Assembly: GCF_019393635.1 (NCBI RefSeq)
Contig: NC_057867.1
Location: 75,457,492-75,521,491 of the forward strand
Direction: 5' to 3'
DNA length: 64,000 nt
DNA from: Dromiciops gliroides
Taxonomy: Eukaryota > Chordata > Mammalia > Microbiotheria > Microbiotheriidae
Below the pieces are notes generated by a model. That model was not told the DNA's origin. It made no database searches and worked only from the letters and a program-made list of their open reading frames with translations. This document shows, piece after piece, positions 21,055 to 33,104 of this stretch. How positions within the stretch are numbered: position 1 is the first letter of the stretch; every line of letters starts with the position of its first letter. A program made the translations under genes and the position numbers.

Positions 21055-23100
21055 CCTTCAGGGGTCTTACCATATTGGGGCTGGATTTAGTACAGGCATC
21101 CAACAGGCTTCCCCTCTACTATAGCCCAGAACTCCTGAGATCAAGAAATCCACCAGCCTCAGCTTTCCTGATAGTGTAGAACTCTAACCCTATTCCCTTT
21201 CAGTGACAAATCTATGAACTCTGAAAATTGTCTGATGTCTCAGCCTCAATTTATGGGAGCACATAGAGAGCCCTACTCAACCTTTGGTTTGCTAACCACT
21301 TTGGTCACTTGCCCCAAACATCTGACCCCAACTTACAACTCATTGACATTTTAGAGACAGCCATCCTTCCCTAATAAGTATGTTAGGTGTTGGTAAGAGT
21401 AATGCTCAAGGCTTCCCATATACCTACTATTTTTTTTAGTCTTGCCCCTGCTCAATCGATTAATAAAAAAGGATATCTAGCTATTCATAAAGAATTATAG
21501 CACTTTTCTGTTACAGGTGGCCACAAGTAGACCTGAGCCACTACAGCTAGAATCACAGAACATGGAATGTTAGAGCTAGAAAAGAATTTATTCTCTTCCG
21601 TTTCCTCCCTTGGTTTATGGAGGAGGAAACTGAGGTTCCTATGACATGCTATATTTCATTCATTTTTGACATTGTTATTATAGAAAGAATTTGATCATGA
21701 TTTCATGAAATACATAAATATTAAATGTATGTGAACTGGGTATTTCATTCTTTTTATGGATGAAAATAACCGAAGAACTGAAAATTATATTTATATTCCT
21801 TTCAGGAATTAATTATGTACCAGAACTGGAAAGAATTTATTAGAATTGTGCATTGAGTCCCCTAGTGTACTGCATCTTGCCTTTCTAAAATATAGTTCTA
21901 TGATATGCTCTTAGGAGATCATAAAATTGCACAACAGTTAAAAATGTGTTGGGTAATAGAATGAAAACAGTAAATATAAGCAGACTTGCCTTATCTTTCT
22001 GGGCAGAGAAAGCCATAAGGAGAGGTTTGATTGAAAGGAATGGAAAATTCCCTTTTGTCAGCTTGTGTGCAACTTTTCAAATATGCTTGATTTTTCTGTA
22101 TGTTCTTTGTTGTTTCCTGCTCTGGGCGCCTCTAATCCCTTCTTACTCAATAAGTTAGCACGTACTTTGGAAATTCTTTCATAGATATGCTTTTGTTCTG
22201 GGAGCTATATTTTCATCTCCAGCAGCAGAGGCTCTGGATGTGTGTATGCACCTTCTCTCGAATTCCCTTTAAAGAAGTAGGTGATGGTAGAGTACTGCAT
22301 GGCAGCCTGATGGTCTCTCTGAAGCAAAGATTGGGGATACAAACCAATGGATTCTCAATGAAGATAGATAGAAGGAGAGGGGAAGGAAACATGCTGGTAG
22401 AGAGAGGACCTATGGGGCATGCCCAGTGAGGGCAAAGGACTTGTGTCACTGTCTGCATCCTCCCTTTCTCCCCAGCAGACATGAGCATTGCAGGGAGTCA
22501 GACTTCATTCTCTTCTGCTGCTTGCTCTCCCCAATAGCTCCTCTCTGTTCCATATAGCAGGGGCACATGGATCTATTGCCTTATTATTTTGATGACTGTG
22601 TTTCTTTGTAATTCTATGCATTTTATTTTATATTATGCATTTAAAAGCATGATTTGGAGAAGTGGTGCATAGGTTTCACCCGACTGGCACCAAAAAGGCA
22701 AAGAAAAGCTGCTCTAGGCTATTGCATGGCATTTTGGGGGTTAACTTGGAATTTGTTCTCTACTCCACTGGCTCCCAACCGATATGCACAGGCTACTTAA
22801 AGGCTCATCTGAGTCCAAACTGTCCATATTACCTCTATAGACCAAATTAACCAGACAAATGATTCTGATATCAAATTTATAGCTGACTCTATAAGGCAAT
22901 GTTATGATGCCACCCTAGATATTTACCTAAGAGTACACAGGTAGAAGAACCCACTTCCCACTCTGTCCTCCATGTCCTGATCCCATTTCAGTCAAATTGT
23001 CTCCTTTTTGTGATAGTGACAAGAAGTACAATTATAAGGCGGTTCTACTTCTATCATCCCATCAAATAACAATATATTGGGTATCATGAAAAGGGGTTCT
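21055..23100. other. Gene-free interval
   Basis: Mostly unassigned. A minus-strand MIR-type relic at about 21550-21645 reads AATCACAGAACATGGAATGTTAGAGCTAG, then GGAGGAGGAAACTGAGG. ORFs of 60-90 codons at 21946-22488 overlap on both strands and carry no motif. Confidence 0.4.
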
Positions 23101-23249
23101 GGGGCAGCTAGGTGGCGCAGTGGATAGAGCACCGGCCCTGGAGTCAGGAGGACCTGAGTTCAAATCCGGCCTCAGACACTTAACACTTACTAGCTGTGTG
23201 ACCCTGGGCAAGTCACTTAACCCCCATTGCCTCACTAAAAAACAAAAAA
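23101..23249 (+). repeat. Young marsupial SINE
   Basis: Near-consensus copy: GGGGCAGCTAGGTGGCGCAG, GAGTCAGGAGGACC, ACACTTAACACTTAC, CATTGCCTCAC plus A tail. No long TSD noted. Confidence 0.92.
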
Positions 23250-23589
23250 GAAATTATAGTAGAGTATGATGGGATAGACCTGCAACATGCAAAGTGCAAA
23301 TTTATATTTGAAAACTGGGGACAATTTCTGCCTCTCTTGGTGACTTGATGTGTTTTATCCTAAAGAATTCATCATTTACAACCTCATCTTTTCATGAGCC
23401 TCAGAATACTTTTCCTCAGTCACTTCTCCAACTTTCTGTTAAACACAGCGCAGAGGTGATGCCTACTGTGTCCAAAATGTCGGCACGCCAAAAGTAAACC
23501 CTCTCATTTGGATGCATTGTTTAGCAATCCTAAGATGCTATTGGTGCTTGATGGGAGGTCTGGAGAGCTTTGTGACCTTGAGCAAGCCT

Positions 23590-23772
23590 TTTGGATCCCA
23601 GTTTTTTGGGGGAAGGGTTGTGAGGCAGTTGGGGGTAAGTGACTTGCCCAGGGTCACACAGCTAGTAAGTTGTCAAGTGTCTGAGGCCGGATTTGAGCTC
23701 AGGTACTCCTGACTCCAGGGCTGGGGCTCTATCCACTGTGCCACCTAGCTGCCCTTTGGATCCCAGTTTTTT
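23590..23772 (-). repeat. Young marsupial SINE with 18-bp TSD
   Basis: Minus-strand copy with perfect 18-bp flanks TTTGGATCCCAGTTTTTT at 23590-23607 and 23755-23772. The frame at 23512-23712 runs into it and is not a gene. Confidence 0.94.
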
Positions 23773-23789
23773 CAGCTTTAAAATGAAGG

Positions 23790-24050
23790 GGTTGTATTGT
23801 TGTTGTTGCTTAGTTGTATCTAACTCTTTGGGACCCTGTAGACCAATGGTGTCCACGGGGAGTTTTCTTTGCAAAGATACTGGAGTAGTTTGCCATTTCC
23901 TTCCCCAGTAGATTAATATAAACAGAGGTGAAGAGACTTGCCCAGGGTCACACAGCTAGTGGGATTCTGAGGATGAATCTGAACTCAGGTCTTCCTGACT
24001 CCAGGCCCAGTGCTCTGTCCACTGCAGCACCACATTGACTGTACTACCTG
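23790..24050 (-). repeat. RTE-tailed CORE-SINE
   Basis: The plus strand starts with TTGTTGTTGTTGCTTAGTTG and AACTCTTTGGGACCC, the complement of the RTE tail. It continues TTTGCCATTTCCTTCCCCAG, then core CTTGCCCAGGGTCACACAGC and head TCTGTCCACTGC. Confidence 0.8.
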
Positions 24051-24604
24051 TCCTCTAAGGTCCCCTTAATTTCAAAGTCTTTGATCCTATGATCTTAACC
24101 TTTTATGTAATTTTCTGACTTAGAAGGCGATCATTGCCCAGGACAGACAGTGCCTTGCCTACAATGGGTACTTAGTAGAGATTCAAGGTAATCATGGGAA
24201 TTGTGTTGAATTTTGACCTATGCTGTTAATTCATATGAGAAGAGCTTTGCCCTACCTCCTATTTCTTGATATTTAATATCCAGCATTGTAGCATAATCTT
24301 CACATGAATCCAATTACATTGCTATTAATATAATTTTTCCTCACTCTAGCTCCTGAAAGCCATGACATATACTGAAAACTATAGGGGTTTCCTAAGTGAC
24401 TGAAGCTCTTCTTCAGCCACATTTGTAATGAATTCTTTCTGTAGAACTGCTAACCATAGGGTACTGGATTTTCTTCAAAGATTTAGATGCACTCTAAAGT
24501 AATCGCTAAGCAGAAAATGATCTGTCACATATTAGACACACATAATAAATTCTTTTTAATTTGAAAGTTTAAACACCTGATTTCTATAACCTGTCTAACT
24601 ATGG

Positions 24605-24884
24605 TTAGTCAATTTTTTTGTTTTTTATTTACTTTTTATTCATAAAAGTATTTTATTATTTTCCAGTTTCATATATATAATCACATTAAACATATTTCTG
24701 CATTAGTCTGGTTGTGAAAGAAGAATAAGATCAAAAAGGAAAAACCTCAAAAAAACAAAAAAAACAAAAGTAGAAACAGTATGTTTTAATCTGCATTCAG
24801 AATCCACAGTTCTTTTTTCTGGATGTGGAGAACATTTTCGATCAACAGTTCTTTGGAATTGTCTTGGATCATTTTAGTCAATTT
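24605..24884 (-). mobile_element. Short 5'-truncated L1 with 11-bp TSD
   Basis: About 258 bp of L1 3' UTR (ATAAAAGTATTTTATTATTTTCC, ATCACATTAAACATATTTCTGC, AAAAAGGAAAAACC) as in the 16.5-kb L1. Flanked by TTAGTCAATTT at 24605-24615 and 24874-24884. No coding sequence remains. Confidence 0.88.
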
Positions 24885-24984
24885 AAAAAACATCATCTCT
24901 CTCAAATATTTCCCCCAGGATTACTCCTAAATTATGGAATTAACAAGATCTGACATTGACTCTTTTAATGATTTGGCTACTTCA

Positions 24985-25110
24985 ATGGCCCTAGTAGAAT
25001 GTAAACTCCTTGAGGGCAGGAACAGTTAGCTTTCATCTCTGTAACCTAGCCCCTGGTCCCTACCACATAGTACTGTGGGTATTTAATAAATGCTTGTTGA
25101 TTGATTAACT
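24985..25110 (+). repeat. L2 3'-end relic
   Basis: AATGTAAACTCCTTGAGGGCAGG ... TATTTAATAAATGCTTGTTGATTGA, the standard L2 terminus. Confidence 0.75.
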
Positions 25111-25432
25111 ACTTGATCTCATCTATCTGGGTGCTCCCCCTACTCAGTCTCTCTTCCAAAAACTAATGGTTTGCTTAGTCTTACAAATAGCATGCATTTA
25201 ATGGAGAAGTAGTGACAAACCAAGAAATGGAGGAAGACTCATTATGGAGAGGGATAAGGACTAAACTTGCACATTCACAATGAGCAGAGACTGTTTGATT
25301 CTTTAAACTTGTGCACAGGGTCTGGAACACAGTAGACGCTTGTTGATTGACTCATTGGCATAGGGCACTTCCTTTCCCAATTCAGGTGTAGTTTCTCTGC
25401 AATTCATAACCATAGTTGCCCAGACCCCCAAG

Positions 25433-25632
25433 AAATTATTATCTTATCTTTCTATCTATCTGTCTGTCTATCTATCTCTCTATATTAGCAGGGCAATGAG
25501 TGTTAAGTGACTTGCCCAGGGTCACACAGCTATTAAGTGTCAAGTGTCTGAGGTTAGATTTGAACTCAAGTTCTCCTGAATCTAGGCCTGGTGCTTTATC
25601 CACTGTGCCACCTAGCTGACCAAATTAAATAT
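25433..25632 (-). repeat. SINE with a TATC microsatellite tail
   Basis: Minus-strand SINE, body about 25488-25621. Where other copies have a poly(T) tail, this one has TATC/TGTC units at 25446-25487. Flanks AAATTATTATCTT and AAATTAAATATCTT are an imperfect duplication. The tail probably expanded after insertion. Confidence 0.82.
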
Positions 25633-25767
25633 CTTTTTCAGGGTCACACAGCTAGTAGAAGTCAGATGCAGGAAAGTCACCTGTCCAGGTCTTCTGTCCA
25701 TTATGCTACAGTGGATAGATTTATACATTATTTTTCACATACTTAAATGTAAATCTATCTCGTATAG

Positions 25768-26060
25768 AGGAAGCAGCTAGGTGACACCACTATCTGTTGA
25801 TAGAGTGCTAAACCTGGAGTCAAGAAGACCTGAGTTCAAATTCAGCTTTAAATACTTACTAGCTATGGAACCCTAGGGAAGTCAGTTAACCTATATCTGC
25901 CTCAGTTTCCCCAAATGCAAAAAGAGGATAATAATAATAGCACCTACCTTTCAGGTTGTTGTGAGATAAATGAGATAATAATCATAAAGAGCTTTGCAAA
26001 TCTTAAATTGCTAAATAAATACTAGGTGGTATTATTGTTATGATTAATAATTACTGTTGT
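25768..26060 (+). repeat. Full-length MAR1/MIR-type CORE-SINE
   Basis: Head AGCAGCTAGGTGACACC, B-box-like GAGTTCAAATTC, core, then GCCTCAGTTTCCCCAAATGC, GGATAATAATAATAGCACC and TTGCAAATCTTAAATTGCTAAATAAATAC. Older than the short SINEs. Confidence 0.8.
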
Positions 26061-26258
26061 TATTATGAAACATAAGTGAAAAGTAATGAGATTGCTTCCC
26101 TACAATGGTTCTTGTTACTTTCTAGCTGTATGCTACACATGAATTAAGGTAAGTAAAAGAGGAAAATAGAAAGGAAAGAAAAAAAGAAGAGGGCCAGATT
26201 GTTGCCCTGAGTAGATTTTTTAGGAGGCTGGGCAAAAGTTCTAAAAAATAGACTTATG

Positions 26259-26747
26259 GTGCTGTTAACCTGTAAATTAAGGAAACAATCAATATAGGAG
26301 AAAAATAAAGTCTTCAATGGGGCAGAGGAACTGTAGCTCCTGGTATCACAAAGCAAGAAGCTAGGAATACCCAAAGATGGGAACTGAGGACAGGGTTTTT
26401 ATGGCATAATAGAACAAAAGGGAAACAAAAGACTGCTCCAGAGTCACTACAGAAGCTACTTAACTACTTAATGTAAATGAACCTTTGACAAAAGAAACCT
26501 TAGAACTGCTACTTAACTCTAAATAGAAACTACTTTAATGTAGGTGGACTCTTTTACATAATAACATAAAGTCCAAGAAGTAAGGTGGGTAATCTTTGGG
26601 AGGGGATAGTTTTCTTGGGGGAGATCCATAAGTCACTTAAGAGTCTGGAATTGACAAAGATTGGTTAGCCCTAGGCAATTCATTTGCCTGGGAAGGGGGA
26701 GTGGGTGGGCATCAGTCAGTTCTCAGTAAATTTGTCCTTATCTGTGC
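26259..26747 (-). mobile_element. Solo LTR (family A), 4-bp TSD
   Basis: Endogenous-retrovirus LTR on the minus strand, body 26263-26743. One end reads TGTTAACCTG on the plus strand. The same sequence recurs in plus orientation at 27459-27914 and 36387-37606. Flanking GTGC at 26259-26262 and 26744-26747 is a 4-bp duplication. No retroviral coding sequence is attached. Confidence 0.8.
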
Positions 26748-27159
26748 CTAAAACTGTTTAATAAAGAACAACTCCATTAAACTGAAACCACTAATGGCTC
26801 TTCTGTGAGCATTCAGGTGCGATTTAAAAAAGAAAACCAGAAACCTTAGTCAGTGGCCCTCATGAATTGGGCACAGAATGGAGTATAAATATGAAAGTTG
26901 TCTAGAAAGAAACCCAGGCCATACAATGGTAGGGGCAGAATCGAGCAAAGGAGGAGGGCAGGAAGCCCTGTTGTGTCAATGCTAAAATACCAGTTGCTTA
27001 TATCCCAAAGGCTGTGCACTGTGGTTTCTGGGGAGATCCAGGTCCCACAGCTGCCAGTTCTCCCCCAAATAGACTTTCATCAATAATTAAGGACCTATTA
27101 TCCTGAACTCTCACTCCAATCATAGGGCAGAGGGGTAGTTCCTATTGGGAGTAAAGAAG
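26748..27159. other. Spacer between inverted LTRs
   Basis: Unassigned. TTTAATAAAGAACAACTCC near 26760 looks like the R/U5 part of another LTR but has no partner here. Confidence 0.35.
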
Positions 27160-27412
27160 GGCATAAGTATTTATATAATTCGTACTATGTGCCAAGCACT
27201 GTGCTAAATGCTGTCAAAATATTTTATCCTTGCAATAACCCTACAAGATAGGTGCTTTAATTATACCCATTTTACAGTTGAGAAAACTGAGGCAAACAAG
27301 AGGTTAAGTGACTTGCCCAGGGTCACACAGCTAGTAGGTGTCCAGTTTTGAAAAACTCCTCTTCCTGACTCCAAGCTCAGTGTTTTTGTCCATTGTACCA
27401 CCTTAAGTTGTA
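27160..27412 (-). repeat. MIR-type SINE
   Basis: The plus strand reads CCCATTTTACAGTTGAGAAAACTGAGGC, TTAAGTGACTTGCCCAGGGTC, TCCTGACTCCAAGCTCAGTG: a MIR in reverse, with a TACTATGTGCCAAGCACTG extension at its left. Confidence 0.8.
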
Positions 27413-27458
27413 AAAACACTAGTTTCTTGAGTAAAATATACAAAAAGAGATATGACTG

Positions 27459-27914
27459 TGATAACTACAAAATTTACTGAGAACTGATTCCCTATCCAGT
27501 CCCCCATCCCCAGGCAAGTGAATTGCCTGGGACTCAGACTCTTCATCACTTATGGACCTTCCCCCAAGCAAAATGATCCCTGCCTTACTCCCTGGACTTT
27601 ATGTTATTATGTAAAAAGGGTCCACCTACATTAAGTGGTTTCTATTTAGAGTTAGTAGGGTCTATGCTTAACTCAGGAGCAGTTCTATTGTTTCTTTTGT
27701 TAAAGGTTCATTTACATTAAGTAGTTGTACAGGACTTTGGAGCAATTTTTTGGTTCCCTTCTGTTCTGTTACCCATAAAAACCCTGTCCTCAGTTCCTAT
27801 CTTTGGTTATTCCTAGCTTCTGAGCTTTGCAATACCACAAGCTCTAGTACCTCTGCCCTGATTAAAGACCTTATTTCTCCTCTATTGATTTTTTCCTTAA
27901 TTTCCAGGTTAACA
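27459..27914 (+). mobile_element. Solo LTR (family A), plus orientation
   Basis: TGATAACTACAAAATTTACT to AATTTCCAGGTTAACA. A TATA-like CATAAAAACCC near 27773 and ATTAAAGACC near 27860 as likely poly(A) signal fit LTR layout. It aligns through its length with the 36.4-kb copy and, inverted, with the 26.3-kb copy. No clean duplication flanks it. Confidence 0.8.
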
Positions 27915-27935
27915 ACCCCTTAAAAGGTGGGGAAG

Positions 27936-28084
27936 GGGGCAGCTAGGTGTTGCAGTGGATAGAGCACTGGCCTTGGATTCAGGAGGACCTGAGTTCAAAT
28001 CTGGCCTCAGACACTTGACACTTACTAGCTGTGTGACCCTGGGCAAGTCACTTAACCCTCATTGCCCTGCAAAAAAAAAAAAAA
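27936..28084 (+). repeat. Young marsupial SINE beside an LTR
   Basis: GGGGCAGCTAGGTGTTGCAG, GGATTCAGGAGGACC, ACACTTGACACTTAC, CATTGCCCTGC plus A14. Flanks AAAAGGTGGGG / AAAAGGGTAGGGG are an approximate duplication. Confidence 0.9.
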
Positions 28085-28874
28085 GGGTAGGGAAGCATTA
28101 TTTGTTTCTCCCTAAAAAATAGCGTACAGTCTATTTCCCCCAGTTTCTATATGATATGATGGCCACCATAAGAAAAAGATTGAAAAAAGCTTGAAAGACT
28201 GCATAGCAACCTCTCCTGCCCCCCAACCTCACACTCCCTGCCCAGACACCAAACATTATGGATGGGCCCATTTTCTTTGCTGCTTGAATAGAGAGTCCAT
28301 GCTGGAGTCATTCCCTTCTCCTCCCATTACCATGGAGAGCCATCACTAGCCAACAGAACTTGCTAGCAGGGTACTCTAATGACATGCCCCTCCTTCAGAT
28401 CCTAGGGCTGGAACCCATTCAATGTCCCTGACCCCTTCCCATGAAACCTCCAGCACTGTCCCAGCAGCCTCCACTCCCTGACAGCCTGCCTAATCGAAAG
28501 CAGTTGGCACTCTGGCACGTCTCTTTCAGAAGGTTGCCAACCTCTGGGATTTCTGGCATTAGGAAAATAAATTGGGATTTGCAAACCGTATGAAATTAAT
28601 TGATGAAAGACAAATAATCAGCCGGCTCTTCTCCTCTTAACTCCAAAGGCCACTGGACCACATACTCCTGGGGCCAGAGGAGAGAAAAGCCTTTTCTTTG
28701 TGGCCTCTGCCTGTTGCCAGCCCAATCTGTCTAGTGGCAAAAGCTGCCAATTTCTCAGTGCAATCCCAGATTCATAGAGCTGGAAGGAATCAGCCCCCTG
28801 CCTCCAAGGCAGATGAGAGTCTCAGTCATCTAGGTTAGGTAGTTGTCTGTTTGACCAGTCAGTCAGTCAACAGA
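28085..28874. other. Gene-free interval
   Basis: No gene or named repeat recognised. The 60-codon ORF at 28402-28584 has no motif. Confidence 0.4.
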
Positions 28875-29007
28875 GGGAAGCAGTTTGATGTCATGGAAAG
28901 AACAATGACCATGGAGTCATGGGACCTGAATTCAAGTCTAGGCTCAGATGCTTACCACTTGTATGACCTTGGTTTAGTCACTTTATTACTCCCCTATGGC
29001 CTCTAAG
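28875..29007 (+). repeat. MIR fragment cut by an LTR
   Basis: AGCAGTTTGATGTCATGGAAAG, GGGACCTGAATTCAAGTC, ATGACCTTGGTTTAGTCAC, ending abruptly at the LTR start. Confidence 0.7.
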
Positions 29008-29506
29008 TGTTACTGCATAATTGACACAGAAAATACTAAGCCATGTACTTGAGGTGGAAAGAGAGAGAGTTTATTATGTGAGGGCCCAAAGGGGGTTTCA
29101 ATCCTCCATCAATGGGCAGTGAGTCTTGTAGCCCAACCTGGTTATATACAAAAAAAGTAGGTGTGGCATAGTGGCAAGTTTATCAAATGAAGATGAGGTC
29201 AGTTATTCACCCAACAAAGGATGCATAGTGGTGCCTAGTAGTTAGGGTAGGCTTGTCATTGCAGCTGGGGTACCTCAAGGCCAGAGCCTGTCTGAGGCAG
29301 ACAAGGTCGGAAAGCAGAGATTACAGGCTGCAGCTACAGCTTGGAATACAGCCAGGCCACGGTCCGAGATAGACAAGATCAGAGGCTATGTGTGATTTTC
29401 TACATCGTAAGGACTGCTTCAGATCAAGAACTGTGATCTGATGCAATATTTACAGAGGCACTGGCTACTTCCTGTAGGAGATTCATAGACAAAATCTGCC
29501 CTCACA
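29008..29506 (-). mobile_element. Putative solo LTR (family B)
   Basis: About 499 bp whose minus strand runs TGTGAGGGCAGATT to GCAGTAACA. On that strand TATATAACC lies near 29140 and AATAAA near 29070, followed by a short U5, the expected LTR order. No target duplication is evident, and no second copy is present in the window. Confidence 0.6.
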
Positions 29507-30374
29507 ACTTAGATTCTTGTTGGGAAGAGAGTATCTGAACGAATTGCTCAATATACTGCTTTCTATAGCAGAGGGTAACAAAGAAGGGCTGAGTAGAGAA
29601 GCAGTGGGCAGAGTCACCGCTAGAAGAGTTCAAAGAGCACCAGGGCCCAGAAGGGGCAGGGAAGGTTTCTGAAGGCCAAAAGGCATGTGCTGAGCGAATG
29701 GAGAAAGCTGTGGAGGGCACGCTATGTTTGTGGATGATCTAGCTAAGGGGCATAGCTAGCCATGCTCCAGTCTGCTCAGAGCAGAGGGCATAGACAGATT
29801 TATGGACATCGGCTGGCCCAAAGACTCTACCACATCCCAGGAGATCTCATTCTGCCATTGCTGGAGCTTTCTAACACTTACAAAACTCTTCTTATTCTCT
29901 AAGAGAAATTTCTGCTTTAAAAAAAAGTGGAAGTCCATTTTTATCTTATTTGACCATCATCCATAAAACTTGAGAACAACTTCATAGTCAGCCCCTTTTA
30001 AAAAATATTTTAAAAGGGTATCAACATAAGAATAGCCTTTTACATATATTATCTCCTTTGATCCACCTCCTTGCCTGCATCAAATTTTTCTGTATCCCCT
30101 TTACAGAGGAGTGGTCAAAACTGGACATTTGACTCTGGAAAAGGTCTGACTATGCTCAAATGGAAAGATCACTGTCCTTAGACATGATATTCTGTTAGAT
30201 ATAGCTGCATCTATTGGTAGCTTTTCCCATGATGGACGACATTGCGGATCTGACTCACACTCAGCTTGTGGGCAGCTGTGACACTCAAATCTTCTTCATC
30301 TATGGTTGTGCTAAGCCAAGTTCTGGCTATTTGGCTGTAGCATTTTTTCAGATCTGTCCCCTTCTCTCTGCCCG
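29507..30374. other. Gene-free interval
   Basis: No gene recognised. ORFs at 29502-29720 and 29756-29938 have no family signature. Confidence 0.4.
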
Positions 30375-30620
30375 CTCATAGGCAGCTTGGGGTAGTGGAG
30401 AGATTGCTCGACTTGGAGTCAGGAAGACCTTAGTTAAAATCCTACTTTAATCATTTCCTAGCAGTGTAACCCTCAATGAATCACTTAATTGTTCTCAGGA
30501 TCGGTTTCCTCACCTTTAAAATGGGAATAGAAGGACTCACCTCACAAAGTTGTTGGGTGGATCCGAGGAAATGATATATGTAAAAGGCTTTGAAAACTCT
30601 GAAGAATCATATAAGTGCCA
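30375..30620 (+). repeat. MIR-type SINE, nearly full length
   Basis: GTAGTGGAGAGATTGCTCGAC, GTCAGGAAGACC, CAGGATCGGTTTCCTCACC, AAATGATATATGTAAAAGGC and AGAATCATATAAGTGCC. Confidence 0.8.
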
Positions 30621-32204
30621 AACCCCGAGTTCAGGCCCTGGATCACCCATCACCTAGATCAGAGTTGTCAAACATGTCAAGAACTTGGCAAGCCTTATGG
30701 CTCATCTTCCACCAGGGATGTGCTGCCATTCTGCTCAACTAATGGTCTCTGGGTAATGTGCTTTTTCAAGTATATTTTCATAACTCATAGTCAAGAAATC
30801 TCAACATAAAAACATTTACATTCACGAACTGTTTAAAAAACAGTGAAAATTTCTTGCCCCCACAAGAGTACTTAGATAAAGATCTCAAGAAAAGAACTTT
30901 ATATCTGATTTAAATTCCTTACTTGCCCCACAGTTTATATAATAGGTCTTATCTGAGAGATCCCTGACACATTGTGAAGGACAAGTAAAGACTTGGGTAA
31001 ACCATTTTACAAAGAAGATACAACCTCTGAATTTATATGCATATCATTGAAAACTATGATTCAGCTATATAAAATAATCATATTGATTCCTTCCTTAGAA
31101 ATTCTAATGATTTTCCTTAACATTGAATGTTTTTATTAATCTCTTAAATATGTCAAATGGCTTCTTAATTGGGAAGTAATTGCATTTTGCCTTCTACAGT
31201 CTTACTTGATTTCTTAAGCGTATCATCAATCCTTTGGTGATTTCATACCTGATATAGAAATAACATATCTAATTAATCAGCTTGTGTAATAAGAAACCTT
31301 CTATTTAGAGGTACAATAATTAGATTGGGAAAATGCTAGGAAAACAAGAAAATTATTCCCCAAGGTGGTAGGATTGTGGGTACTGCTCAGAAGAAGGCTA
31401 TGCATTTTGCAAAGTTGATTAATTAGTTTTAAGAAGGTCTCCAAAGGCCTGGTATTTAAAAGGATGCAATCAGTTTGCAAAAACATTGTGGAGCTACAAA
31501 GATATCTTGTACCAAATTTCCAAATATTATCTCTGACAAAACAGCGTTTTCATTGTTTGATGTCTTCACTTTGGGAGTCACAATGCAATCTCTGCTGGCA
31601 AACTTTCAGATTTCACTCCCTAGGATTCATTCAATAACAGGGGCAGTGTCCCAGAGGACTTTTTGCAGTATAGACAACAATGCCTTCAGATGGGTCCCTT
31701 TAGATGGGGGACAGTACCTTCTTTTCACTTGTGAATTGTGCTGACTACTCAGTCACTCACCATGCCATCTTGTGGCCCTCCATTGGAACGAAAAGCCTCA
31801 AATGTGAAGAATCTTTCCAAATGGGTTGTAATGGTTGCTATTTGACAGTGGAAAAATCCTGAATCAGTGCTGTACTTCTCAAGCAGGAAATTCTATGATT
31901 AAGCAATCAAGCAGAGATGCACCCCCTAAGCCCCTATACCTGCCCCACCAGGAAATACTGAAAACACACTCAGCATTATGCTTGCAGATGACCAGGGAGG
32001 GTGCTTTCTCCAGTAATACTCAAGTTTCACCACCTAGATAACTGGAATTCCTTGATTAGGAAGGAAAGCTTTTTTTTTTTTTAAAAAGGAAGAAAAGAAA
32101 AGAGAGAAAGAAAAGAAAAAGTCTTTGTCTCTTTATTCTTTGCATTCTCTCTGGAATTTGAAAATGATATGGAAGATAAGAAAATACCATCCAAAGGGAA
32201 ATGA
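30621..32204. other. Gene-free interval
   Basis: AT-rich, no recognisable repeat. An 89-codon ORF at 31475-31744 has no motif. An A/G-rich patch lies at 32082-32120. Confidence 0.4.
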
Positions 32205-32345
32205 ATGAAGTGTGAGCTCCTTGACTGCAGGGTCTAATGTGTTATTTTCTTTTTTTGCGCCCTTTTCCTGTGTCCTCAAAGCTTACAAAGCACAATTCCT
32301 GGCACACAGTAAGTGCCCGATAAATGCTTCTGGATCTGTCAGTTG
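32205..32345 (+). repeat. L2 3'-end relic
   Basis: GTGTGAGCTCCTTGACTGCAGG ... CCTGGCACACAGTAAGTGCC CGATAAATGC. Confidence 0.7.
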
Positions 32346-33104
32346 GTTGGTTGATGGCAGTGCCCTTCATCCTTCTTTGTGGACATAGGATCTTCTCTGT
32401 TGTGTACCATCTAGAATGCCTAGAATGCTAAGTACTGGAATGGAAGGAGATAGGAATGGAACAGATAAACAAGGACTAGAAATTTCCCCATTCTGCCACT
32501 GAACTGAGGGCCTTCCCCCACCTAAGTCTAAGAAAACCTTCCAATGGAAGGCTCTGGTTTCATTGGGCAGACAAGATGCTGAGCTCCAGCTGCACCTTCT
32601 GGTTGATCACACAGGTAATTTCCTGTCATGTAGACATTGGCTCAAGCTGGAAACCAGCCTTTGTTAGGTTGTTAAGGCAGTCGACTTTGTAAAAATAGCA
32701 TTCACTTCGTCTCATTTTACATGCAGGTGTATTGAGGTGGAAAGAGAGTTGACAATTGTGGACGGGCTTTGAAGTCTTGTCATAGAACTGCATTTTCCAT
32801 TGTAGGTGTTGCTAACTGTGTGGGGTTTTGACCAAGCCATTGTTTTCAAGCTTTCCCAGCATGTCTATTTCTGTGGATTATCCAAGCACCACTGGAAACT
32901 TGTGGTGCCTTTCTGTATTGTCAACCCAATAGAGAAAAACTGCCCCACTCCAAGTTGGCTATTTTTGTATCATGTAGACCCCCCCCTTCCCCCTCTCCCA
33001 AATGCACATATTCATATCAACACATGCATAGAAAAAATTGTTTTCTTGTACTCTATTAAGTTTTAAATCAAATCAAATCAAACCAGTATGCCTGCATAAG
33101 GTGA
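32346..33104. other. Gene-free interval
   Basis: No gene or named repeat recognised. CAAAT units (AAATC x4) occur at 33065-33085. Confidence 0.4.

Noticed and set aside
20819..21179. Thr-rich and Val-rich ORFs
   Set aside because: Direct translations of the triplet repeat on both strands.
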